Shown: positions 1 through 9,606 of the stretch, piece by piece
Layout of the letters: each line of letters starts with the position of its first letter
Position numbering within the stretch: the first letter of the stretch is position 1
DNA from: Bacteroidales bacterium UBA1628
GTDB taxonomy: Bacteria > Bacteroidota > Bacteroidia > Bacteroidales > UBA932
DNA length: 14,075 nucleotides
Direction of reading: 5' to 3'
Assembly (NCBI GenBank): GCA_002321335.1
Contig: DCMG01000002.1
Span: 23,827-37,901, forward strand
The notes under the pieces: generated by a model
Databases searched by the model: none
What the model saw: the letters and a program-made list of their open reading frames with translations, nothing else
Told to the model about the DNA's origin: nothing
Program-made: the position numbers and the translations under genes

Positions 1-4
1 GAAC

Positions 5-1351
5 TTAAATAACTTGTGACTGATCTGCCTCGATCAGTTCTACAAGACGATCCACGGCTTCCGTGTCCTGAATATGCTTCAGCACGGGAGTCTTTCCTTT
101 GTAGATGGTGACTTTGTGGTTGCCTTCGCCTACATAGCCCCAGTCAGCGTCCGCCATCTCTCCGGGACCGTTCACGATGCAGCCCATCACAGCGATGACC
201 GTATTCTTCAGATGTGAGGTTCTGGCTTTGACTTCCTCAAAAGCCTTCTGGAGGTCGTACATTGTACGGCCACAGCCAGGGCAGGCGACATATTCAGGTT
301 TGTAGAATCGTCTTCTTGCCGCCTGCATCAATTCATCGACGAGATAGGCTCCTATTCCTGAATCTTGGATCGAGATTTTATCACCAGAATCGTCTGAATA
401 TGTTCCTTTAATTTCAAGTTCATCCAAAGTCTTGTCCAGCAGCCTTTTGCCGAAGTCGCAAGAGACATCTAACAAAAGTGTTTCACGTGACGGAGAGTCA
501 TAAACAGCTGTCGCTTTACGTCCCTGAATGTTAATTGATGTCATAGATGAGACTATATTGCGCCCATAACGTGCCGCAAGATAACGAGCCACCGGCAACT
601 CGGCCTCCGGATCCTCAGTCAAGGAAACCCTCACGGTGTCACCGATAGCTTCGGAGAGAAGAGTGGAGATTCCCACGCATGATTTGATTCTTCCGCTGTC
701 CCCGTTGCCGGCCTCTGTGACCCCCACATGAAGTGGGTAAACCACTCCGTAATCCTTCATTGCGGCCATCAATTTACGGTAAGCCTCGACCATAACAATT
801 GTGTTACTGGATTTCAGCGAGACCACAACATTGGAAAAATCTGCATCTTCGCACATTGACAGCCATTCCAAAGCGGCTTTGGCCATCGCATCAGGAGTGT
901 TGCCGTAAAGATTGGTGATGTAGTCTCCCAAAGAACCATGATTGACCCCGATTCTGATTGCTGTTCCGTTGTCCCGGCAGACTTCGATGAGCCTTGCGAA
1001 CTGCTTTCGGGCTTCTTCATGGTCTCTATGAAAATTACCGGGATTGATCCTGACTTTCTCCACAAACGGAGCGACCATTATTGCTGTCTGCGAGGAAAAA
1101 TGGATGTCTGCAACTATAGGTGTATTGATTCCAAGTTCCTTCAATCGGGATTTGATTGACTTCACGCACTCCACATCCGCAGGGCCAGGCACGGTTATCC
1201 GGATCATTTCCGCTCCCGCCTCATAAAGTCTGACACATTGTGCCACAGTTGCCTCTACATCAGATGTGTGAGTGTTGCACATTGTCTGAACCACAATCGG
1301 GTTCCCCCCGCCGATCAGTACATTACCTGCCTTTGCCGTCAACGTTCTCAT
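5..1351 (-). CDS. ispG: 4-hydroxy-3-methylbut-2-enyl-diphosphate synthase (IspG/GcpE), shortened insert form
   Basis: IspG reductively converts methylerythritol cyclodiphosphate to HMBPP, the penultimate step of the MEP isoprenoid pathway, in the cytoplasm with a [4Fe-4S] cluster. The 448-aa product has the N-terminal TIM-barrel domain (about 1-260: GGGNPIVVQTM, ADIHF at 81, RINPGN at 101, GVNHGS at 135). The C-terminal cluster domain has ligands C357 and C360 (CPGCGRT), C391 (MGCIVNGPGE) and E398, in the same spacing as E. coli. Between them, at about 265-348, lies an insert of roughly 80 residues. Proteobacterial IspG (about 370 aa) lacks it, and usual Bacteroidota, plant and chlamydial forms (about 600 aa or more) have a much longer A* domain there. 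The ATG at 1351 is the only reasonable start: the frame upstream has no other ATG before a stop at 1391-1393, and the family N-terminus begins here. It overlaps the upstream gene by 29 bp. No Shine-Dalgarno is visible. Identity is very secure. Confidence 0.97.
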   Translation of the reverse strand: MRTLTAKAGNVLIGGGNPIVVQTMCNTHTSDVEATVAQCVRLYEAGAEMIRITVPGPADVECVKSIKSRLKELGINTPIVADIHFSSQTAIMVAPFVEKVRINPGNFHRDHEEARKQFARLIEVCRDNGTAIRIGVNHGSLGDYITNLYGNTPDAMAKAALEWLSMCEDADFSNVVVSLKSSNTIVMVEAYRKLMAAMKDYGVVYPLHVGVTEAGNGDSGRIKSCVGISTLLSEAIGDTVRVSLTEDPEAELPVARYLAARYGRNIVSSMTSINIQGRKATAVYDSPSRETLLLDVSCDFGKRLLDKTLDELEIKGTYSDDSGDKISIQDSGIGAYLVDELMQAARRRFYKPEYVACPGCGRTMYDLQKAFEEVKARTSHLKNTVIAVMGCIVNGPGEMADADWGYVGEGNHKVTIYKGKTPVLKHIQDTEAVDRLVELIEADQSQVI

Positions 1352-2255
1352 TTTGCTTTGGATAATAAACCTGTTGATAAGCCTCGCGCCTTAACTGAGC
1401 CTTGCCGCGTCCTGTTCTCCTTGTGAGTTGGAAATATACACCTGCGGTAGCCATTATGTCGAAAGGGTAGGCGAACCTGTAATAGTCAGGACTGACATAG
1501 TCCGGGTCGTATATTGTTCCCCATGAATACCGAACATTAACATTCACGTGAAACTCGACAGGATCGAATACCAGACCGAAACCAAGTCCTCCGCAAAGGC
1601 CATAATCGAACCGCCTGTCTGTGTCCTTGAACGAGTTGGCCAATGATTCGCTGACTCCCTCACCTGTTCTTGTTATGCTGAGTCTGTGGCCGCCGTATAT
1701 GCCGACATCCGCCATTATCTTGTAATGAAGTCCGTCCAAATGAAGATGAGCCATGAACGGCACTTCCACAACATCCATGATTGCCTGCGTCGCGCCTTCT
1801 ATTCTGTACGTGGTCTTGGTCTCCTTGTCCTCCTTGAATTTATAACCTTCGTGACTATATCGCAGACCAATCTTGAAACCAAAATACGGCATATAGCCAA
1901 ACATCTTGCCGTACCTTGTATAGAATACTCCGAAAGTGTTTGGAACGAACAAGGTAGCCTGCGTGTAAGGAGGATTGAATAGCATCCGGTTGAACGAAAC
2001 TCCGTATTCAACACCGATCAAGGAATAATCATTCACTTCAAAGACTCGGTTGATTTTCACAGTGTCCAGATACATATCAGAATATGTCAATGGTGCCTTC
2101 AGGCTGTCAGCCGGGAACGAAGGAGACTTCAAGGAGTCGGCAGCCATCGGGGTAATGTCTCCTGACTTTACCGGAATGGCGTCATGGGTTTGTCCCCAGA
2201 CCGAGGCTCCAGTCAGCGCCATAGCTGTTAAAAGAATAAATTTGACTATCCTCAT
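1323..2255 (-). CDS. Outer-membrane beta-barrel protein, function unknown
   Basis: A 310-aa protein with a type I signal peptide (residues 1 to about 21: Met-Arg, a hydrophobic stretch, then ASVWG before Gln). A polar linker of about 50 residues rich in Ser, Asp and Lys follows. From about residue 80 there are alternating aromatic/hydrophobic strands (EYGVSFNRMLF, FGVFYTRYG, YFGFKIGLRYSHEGY, VGIYGGHRLSI, YGLCGGLGFGLVFDPVEF, VNVRYSWGTIYD, MATAGVYFQL). This fits the small outer-membrane barrel families annotated as 'porin family' or 'PorT family' in Bacteroidota. The last strand ends FQL and is followed by a basic hydrophilic tail of about 30 residues (RRTGRGKAQLRR onwards), so the barrel does not end at the C-terminal residue. 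Eleven bp separate it from the lipoprotein gene upstream, and its 3' end overlaps ispG. An outer-membrane location is an inference from strand pattern and signal; no substrate can be named. Confidence 0.85.
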   Translation of the reverse strand: MRIVKFILLTAMALTGASVWGQTHDAIPVKSGDITPMAADSLKSPSFPADSLKAPLTYSDMYLDTVKINRVFEVNDYSLIGVEYGVSFNRMLFNPPYTQATLFVPNTFGVFYTRYGKMFGYMPYFGFKIGLRYSHEGYKFKEDKETKTTYRIEGATQAIMDVVEVPFMAHLHLDGLHYKIMADVGIYGGHRLSITRTGEGVSESLANSFKDTDRRFDYGLCGGLGFGLVFDPVEFHVNVNVRYSWGTIYDPDYVSPDYYRFAYPFDIMATAGVYFQLTRRTGRGKAQLRREAYQQVYYPKQNENVDGKGR

Positions 2256-2266
2256 GAGAAATTTTG

Positions 2267-4060
2267 TTATTTGAAGAATTCCGCAAGGTCCAGATCCTGA
2301 TTGATCTCACTCCTTTCCGGCACATCGAACAATTCGCTGTCCTTCGTCATCAGGAACTTCACTTTTTCCGGCTGCCTGTGAGCCAAGAGGTTTCCTGTGT
2401 CAACGATTCCGTTACGGTTCAAATCCTCTGTGATTCTGACCGAATACTTTCCTTTTTTCAAGTATGGAAAGTTCAGAACAGAATCAGAATCAATTATATA
2501 ACTGCGGAGAATACTGGATTTTTTCTCGTCAAGGAGATCCACAATGTACTTGTTGCCGTTGACCCCGGTAAGATTCAATGTGAATAAACTCAGGTTGTCG
2601 TCTTTCGGGAGGGCGACCTTGACTTCAGTACTGTCGTTCCAATACCCGTTAATATCCTTGAACGATCTTTGAGGAATCTTGAAGAAATATTCATAACCGT
2701 CCTGTATCTTTACCTGCGGAGTTATGATGTATTTTCTGAGATTCAAAGAATCCCGCATGATTCCGAACTTCTCGGCGTGTTCTTTCTGTCTAGGGTTGAT
2801 TGACTTGAAAATCAAAGAATCAAATGCCCCAAGAATCGGAGGGTAGTCAAACTCCAATGAAATTCCATACTGCTCGAAGGTTTCCGGTTCGGCTTTCAGG
2901 CTAAGTCCGCATATTGTGTCCTTGTGTTCGATTTTTTTCCTGGCCGCTCTGGACTTCGGCTTGCTCTCATCCACAAGGCTGACCTTTTCCGTCACAGGTG
3001 CAAGCACGCCTAGGGTGTCCGTCTTCCAATATTTCACGCACAGGTGCAGTGAATCCGGCATTGGCCTCTGGTTGTTCAGCCACAAAAGAAGACTGTCCTT
3101 CTCAATGTTGAACTCCGTGATGACATCTCTGGCGGGATATCCTTGGAACCACAAAGAATCTATTCTTGTGTCAGGAGCCATGAACGTGATGTATGCGGAA
3201 CGGTCACCTGTACGTTTTTTGTTGAGCAGCAGTTGTTTGGAAGGTCTTTCCCGAAATACATTGAGTCTGAGTTCGGTTTTTCTGGACTGACACGCAAGGG
3301 TGTCCTTCATGTCGAATTTCTTCAGTTCGACAACTGTGTCATTGACGACATTGACAGGTCTGAACAATGTGTCAAGGAAAGCTATCCTGTCCTCGTCCGG
3401 ATCATAGAGATTGTTCCCGTTACCGTCCACCACGGCATAGACACGATAAACCGTGTCCTGAATATTCCTGAGCGCGAAATATCCCCAGTCATCGGTTTTC
3501 ACGGCGGCCAACGGCCTTTCCAGAAAGACCGCCGAGTCTCTCTGGTCCTTGTATAGCATCACTGTGGCTCCTTTGATAGGATTCAATGTGTTGCAGTCCT
3601 GAACAACGCCCGTCACGTACATTGAATCAATCTCGTTTCCGGTAGAGAAGACCGTGGTGAATCCTGGGAACATGTTCCCTTCGTTGTTGTCAGCTATAGC
3701 CCCGGTCAGGTCAAGGGTGTATGTCGTGTTGGGCAAAAGGTCTTCCTCAAAATAGACAATCACAGTCTTGCCCCGCATCTTGTACTTAGGGCTTTTCTTC
3801 TGGGGAGGGGAGAGAAAAATCCCTTTGGGATCCTTCACCGTGACATATTCATTAAACGTGAACGCTATTTTTGTCCCATGTACGGGAACCGATACAGCTC
3901 CTGACTGCGGAACAACCCTTCTTATCACAGGTGGTATGGTGTCCTTCAGACCGCCGGTCGGTGCCTGTGTCGTGTTGGCGCAAGACGGCTGGAACACAGC
4001 AGCCACCAACAATGCGGCCGCCGGAAGCAAAGGAAATAAACTTGAAAGATTTTTTTTCAT
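2267..4060 (-). CDS. Lipoprotein with N-terminal Ig-like (SbsA/Big_5-type) domain
   Basis: A 597-aa protein with a lipoprotein signal peptide: MKKN, a hydrophobic run, then PSC with the lipidated Cys at residue 27, followed by ANTTQAPTGGLKDTIPP. This N-terminus is typical of a widespread Bacteroidota Ig-like lipoprotein family. Residues about 40-141 form the Ig-like domain (IPPVIRRVVPQSG to FTTVFSTG). About 147-245 looks like a carboxypeptidase-regulatory-like beta-sandwich (VTGVVQDCNTLNPIKGATVMLY, with GYFALRNI). The remainder is beta-rich and not assignable by eye. Two Asp/Asn-rich loops resemble calcium-binding sites: DGNGNNLYD at 212-220 and DLNRNGIVD at 546-554. No acidic surface-export signal follows the Cys, so it may face the periplasm. 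The start codon is followed by eight adenines. It lies 29 bp after rsh and 11 bp before the barrel gene, so the two envelope proteins may act together (inference). Specific function is unknown. Confidence 0.88.
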   Translation of the reverse strand: MKKNLSSLFPLLPAAALLVAAVFQPSCANTTQAPTGGLKDTIPPVIRRVVPQSGAVSVPVHGTKIAFTFNEYVTVKDPKGIFLSPPQKKSPKYKMRGKTVIVYFEEDLLPNTTYTLDLTGAIADNNEGNMFPGFTTVFSTGNEIDSMYVTGVVQDCNTLNPIKGATVMLYKDQRDSAVFLERPLAAVKTDDWGYFALRNIQDTVYRVYAVVDGNGNNLYDPDEDRIAFLDTLFRPVNVVNDTVVELKKFDMKDTLACQSRKTELRLNVFRERPSKQLLLNKKRTGDRSAYITFMAPDTRIDSLWFQGYPARDVITEFNIEKDSLLLWLNNQRPMPDSLHLCVKYWKTDTLGVLAPVTEKVSLVDESKPKSRAARKKIEHKDTICGLSLKAEPETFEQYGISLEFDYPPILGAFDSLIFKSINPRQKEHAEKFGIMRDSLNLRKYIITPQVKIQDGYEYFFKIPQRSFKDINGYWNDSTEVKVALPKDDNLSLFTLNLTGVNGNKYIVDLLDEKKSSILRSYIIDSDSVLNFPYLKKGKYSVRITEDLNRNGIVDTGNLLAHRQPEKVKFLMTKDSELFDVPERSEINQDLDLAEFFK

Positions 4061-4089
4061 CGCGGATCGGATATATTCAAAAATCAGGC

Positions 4090-6306
4090 TCAGAGTTCTG
4101 TCCTGATGACACTTTTTATTCCATCTATTGAGCCAAGCTTGCGCATCATCCTCTCAAGAGCGGCCTTGTCGTGGACATAAAGGTCTATGTAGCCGGAGAA
4201 TATGCCGTCATCAGTACTCAGATAGACCTTGCGCATATTCACACCCATGACCAAAGAGATGTAGCGTGAAATCTCGTTCAGAAGGCCGATTCTGTCGACC
4301 CCTTTGATGGACAGTCTTGCCAGAAATGACTGGCTGTCATCATCGTCCCATTGAGGGACGACCACCCAGTCTCCATGCTTTGAGGCTATGCTGTCGGCGA
4401 CAGGACAAGATTTCTTGTGCACTGTAACCGTTCCGTCAGGAGACTTGATTCCGATGACCGGATCTCCGGGGATAGGGCGGCAGCATGTCGCTATGACATA
4501 ATCACTCCTGTCCTTCTTTGCGGATTCTTTCCTCTTTCCAAACCATTGGAACCATGAATGGCTCTTGCCGGCCTTGCCAGAGGCAAGCACATCAGAGAGA
4601 TCTCCAGGTTTAAGAATCCCGAGCCCGACTCGGAAGAACATCTCTTCCGCATTGCCTCCAGGTATGGCGAAATGCTTAAGTAAAATCTCGATGGAGTCGT
4701 TGTTCATCCTGTAACCGGTGGATTCCAACTGTTCCGTAAGCATTTTCCTGCCCAACTCGGAGATTTCTTTCTTATGGCCTTTGAAATAGTCAATCACCAC
4801 GTTGCGGGCGTGCCTGGTCTGGAGGAACTGAAGCCATTCCCGCTTAGGCTGCTCCACCTCCGCCGTGATGATCTCGACCTGGTCACCGCTTTTAAGGATA
4901 TGTGAGAGGGGAACCAACTTCATGTTCACCTTGGCGGCGATGGCCTTGTTTCCAATCTCAGTGTGGATGCTGTACGCAAAGTCAAGCGCTGTGGCGCCCT
5001 TCAGGACGGATTTTTGGTCGCCCTTTGGCGTGAATACGGTTATCTCACTGCTTGTCAGGTCATTGTGAATGATGTCCAAGAGTTCAAGAGCGTTCACGTC
5101 CGGATTGACCAGAATCTCCTTGACCTTGGCCAGCCACTTGTCCATCTCACTGTCGTTCTCGCTGATGTAGCCTTCCTGCTTATAGGTCCAGTGTGCCGCG
5201 ATTCCTTTCTCGGCTATGTCATCCATCCTCTTGGAACGGATCTGCACCTCAATCCATATTCCGGTGTCGCTCATCAAAGTGCAATGAAGGGCCTCGTAGC
5301 CGTTGCTCTTCGGGTGCTTTACCCAGTCCCGCACGCGGTCTGGCTTGTAGCGGTATATTCCTGTGATGATGGAGAATATATGGTAGCATTGGTCACGCTC
5401 GGTTTCTTTGGACTTAGGGTCAGGTGTGAAAACAATCCTAAGCGCATAAAGATCATAGACCTGATCGAAGGTTATGTTCTTTGTCTGCATCTTGTGCCAT
5501 ATCGAATATGGTGTCTTGACCCTCTTGCGAATCTCGAAATTGAACCCTGCCTTTTTCAACGCGCTGTCAATCGGAGAGATGAAATCGTCTATCTGTTTGC
5601 CTCTGCCGCTAAGGTTGCTGTCAATCAATCCGGTGATTTCCTTGTAGGCGTCTGGTTCCTTGTATTTCAGCCAGATGTTCTCCATTTCCGACTTGATCTC
5701 GTAAAGACCAAGCCGATGGGCGAGCGGGATGAATATGAACATCGTCTCGCTGAGGATCTTGTCCCGCTTGTACTCCGGCATATATTCGATTGTCCGGCAA
5801 TTATGAAGACGGTCGGCGAGTTTGATCAGTACAACCCTCACATCGTCATTGAGAGTCAGCAGTATCCTCTTGAAATTCTCTGCCTGTAGACTCTTGTAAT
5901 TGGCGTCGCCCAATTTCTTGCTTCTGTCCTCGTTGTCAAGCACGTTCTTGATTTTGGTCAAGCCATCCACCAGACTTGCGATCTTGTCACCGAAAAGGTT
6001 ACGGATGTCATCCACCGTGTAGTCCGTGTCCTCCACCACATCATGGAGCAACGCGGCGGCTATCGACTTGTAGCCGAGTCCGATGTCGCTGACGACAATC
6101 TTCGCGACCTCGATAGGGTGGATGATGTAAGGCCCGCCAGAACGCCTTCGGACATTCTTATGGGCTTCATTGGCGAAATCAAACGCCTTTTGGACAACAT
6201 CCAGCTCCTGCTGGTTCGCGCAGCGTTTCTCGGCCGCGGCCTTAAGCTGGGCGTAACTCTGACGGATCAGTTCGTAGTCTTGTTCTGTGAATTGTGAGAA
6301 ACTCAT
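4090..6306 (-). CDS. rsh: Bifunctional (p)ppGpp synthetase/hydrolase, Rel/SpoT (Rsh) family
   Basis: Makes and degrades the stringent-response alarmones ppGpp/pppGpp in the cytoplasm. The 738-aa length is normal for a long RSH. The order is an HD hydrolase domain (H63 in HPIEVA, H88-D89 in LLHDVVEDT, D165 in KLADRLHN), all key residues present, then the synthetase domain (about 255-375: KTPYSIWHKM, YDLYALRIV, HPKSNGYEALH, E353 in IEVQIR, GIAAHW). TGS follows at about 413-478 (EITVFTPKGD to VEIITAE), then a Cys-containing conserved region (IATCCRPIPGD ... HKKSCPVA), and a C-terminal ACT domain (about 662-738). The synthetase loop reads R324-V-R-D327, matching the RxKD type of bifunctional enzymes rather than the EXDD of RelA-type monofunctional synthetases. 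Both activities are therefore predicted. The start ATG overlaps the upstream yihY-like stop as ATGA, implying translational coupling. Called rsh; spoT or relA would be equivalent database names. Confidence 0.96.
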   Translation of the reverse strand: MSFSQFTEQDYELIRQSYAQLKAAAEKRCANQQELDVVQKAFDFANEAHKNVRRRSGGPYIIHPIEVAKIVVSDIGLGYKSIAAALLHDVVEDTDYTVDDIRNLFGDKIASLVDGLTKIKNVLDNEDRSKKLGDANYKSLQAENFKRILLTLNDDVRVVLIKLADRLHNCRTIEYMPEYKRDKILSETMFIFIPLAHRLGLYEIKSEMENIWLKYKEPDAYKEITGLIDSNLSGRGKQIDDFISPIDSALKKAGFNFEIRKRVKTPYSIWHKMQTKNITFDQVYDLYALRIVFTPDPKSKETERDQCYHIFSIITGIYRYKPDRVRDWVKHPKSNGYEALHCTLMSDTGIWIEVQIRSKRMDDIAEKGIAAHWTYKQEGYISENDSEMDKWLAKVKEILVNPDVNALELLDIIHNDLTSSEITVFTPKGDQKSVLKGATALDFAYSIHTEIGNKAIAAKVNMKLVPLSHILKSGDQVEIITAEVEQPKREWLQFLQTRHARNVVIDYFKGHKKEISELGRKMLTEQLESTGYRMNNDSIEILLKHFAIPGGNAEEMFFRVGLGILKPGDLSDVLASGKAGKSHSWFQWFGKRKESAKKDRSDYVIATCCRPIPGDPVIGIKSPDGTVTVHKKSCPVADSIASKHGDWVVVPQWDDDDSQSFLARLSIKGVDRIGLLNEISRYISLVMGVNMRKVYLSTDDGIFSGYIDLYVHDKAALERMMRKLGSIDGIKSVIRTEL

Positions 6307-7313
6307 ACTTCAACCAAATCTTTATCTCTTTTCATAATCGCCTCCGACACCCCGGGCAGACCTTTGACGAAACCGCCTTCGTTCACCGTCTGGAAAGAAT
6401 AGGAGAACTGCGCTCCGTAAAGTATTATCTGCCATCCGAACCTCATCCAGACCATGAAGAGAGGGATGGCGGCGATTGTTCCGTAAACCGTGTTCAGACG
6501 CATCACAAACACTTGGGTCTCAAGGTAAAGGTACTGAAGAACGGAAAACGCCACGCCTGCGATCACCGAAGCCTTCAACGCATAGCGGTACTTCACGTCA
6601 ACCGCCGGGATGAACTTGTACATCGCAGAGAAAATCAGCACCGTAACCGCCCAGGCCACAACCCAGCCGAGGAACGACTTGATTGTGTCCGTCGCTCCGA
6701 TCCAGTTCGGGATGAGGTCCAACACGTGTGAATATATAATTGTGCCTGAATACAACAGCAAAACCACAAATGGGGCAAGCACCAGGATGATCAGATCAAT
6801 TCCAATACGTTTGAAGAAGGCCCGATGAAGTTTTCTGACCTTCCAGACATTGTTGAACACCGTCTCGACCCTCATCATCATCCAGATGATGAGCCAGACG
6901 AACGTCAAGGCGCTTATAAGCCCGAAAACACCGTTCGTGGCTGAATCGAGGATCTTGTCGGCCGAGTTAAGGATGATGTCCATGATATTCTGGCTGATGT
7001 CCCAGGAAAAAAGGAGTTCCTTGAGCTTGTCAGCGAGTCCGAAACCGTTCGTCACGGCGAAAGCCACAGCGATGAAAGGGACGAAAGCCATTGTGCAGAA
7101 ATAGCTTAGAGCCACTGCCTGAAAACCAATCTTCTGCTCGGCGAATGTCTGAAAGGCGACAGTGACGACCCTGACATCCTTGACAAGTCGAGCCTTGGCC
7201 TTTGACAGCTCGTTCTCGTCAAGAGTCCAGACATCCTGTCCGAAGAACTTCCTAGCCCAACGGAACCAAAGCCTGCACTTGAATATCAGTTTCCGGAATC
7301 CCCTCATTCTCAA
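6303..7313 (-). CDS. YihY/virulence factor BrkB family inner-membrane protein
   Basis: A 336-aa integral membrane protein with six predicted membrane segments at about 65-88, 128-147, 172-194, 213-231, 245-263 and 277-302. It has a charged cytoplasmic N-terminus of about 60 residues and a short polar tail. Family features are the QAVALSYFCTMAFVPF segment at 65-80 and the last-helix signature YGTIAAIPLFMVWM...ILYGAQF at 277-303, characteristic of YihY/BrkB (once mis-annotated as ribonuclease BN). No biochemical role is firmly established for the family. It starts 5 bp after the ligA stop and its stop overlaps the rsh start (ATGA), so it sits tightly between a DNA ligase and an alarmone enzyme. 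Family identity is secure; function is not. Confidence 0.93.
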   Translation of the reverse strand: MRMRGFRKLIFKCRLWFRWARKFFGQDVWTLDENELSKAKARLVKDVRVVTVAFQTFAEQKIGFQAVALSYFCTMAFVPFIAVAFAVTNGFGLADKLKELLFSWDISQNIMDIILNSADKILDSATNGVFGLISALTFVWLIIWMMMRVETVFNNVWKVRKLHRAFFKRIGIDLIILVLAPFVVLLLYSGTIIYSHVLDLIPNWIGATDTIKSFLGWVVAWAVTVLIFSAMYKFIPAVDVKYRYALKASVIAGVAFSVLQYLYLETQVFVMRLNTVYGTIAAIPLFMVWMRFGWQIILYGAQFSYSFQTVNEGGFVKGLPGVSEAIMKRDKDLVEV

Positions 7314-7318
7314 AATAC

Positions 7319-9476
<2,158 letters not shown>

Positions 9477-9532
9477 ATAATTCCATCAGAAAACTGTCTT
9501 GATTCTGAAAATATTCACAACCCAAGAACATT

Positions 9533-9563
9533 TTTGAAAAGTTAAAACAGTTTCTTAAATTTG
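9533..9563 (+). promoter_or_regulatory. Predicted pfk promoter (Bacteroidota type, consensus match)
   Basis: TTTG at 9533-9536 (-33 box) and TAAATTTG at 9556-9563 (-7 box) match the Bacteroidota housekeeping sigma consensus perfectly with a 19 bp spacer. The predicted start is near 9570, giving an A/T-rich leader of about 35-40 nt with no Shine-Dalgarno before the ATG at 9607. A perfect promoter and A/T-rich leader fit the high expression suggested by the gene's codon use. Confidence 0.72.
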
Positions 9564-9606
9564 TGGCCGTTTTTGACGAACATACAAATTTCTAAATCAT
9601 TCGTAT

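Noticed and set aside
310..560. Frameshift or deletion artefact in ispG producing the short insert
   Set aside because: The frame is continuous, the insert has balanced residue content, and both flanking domains are complete with all cluster ligands.
4963..5889. 308-codon open frame on the plus strand, opposite rsh
   Set aside because: It lies wholly within the well-conserved rsh coding region, has no recognisable domain or start context, and is explained by rsh codon composition on the other strand.
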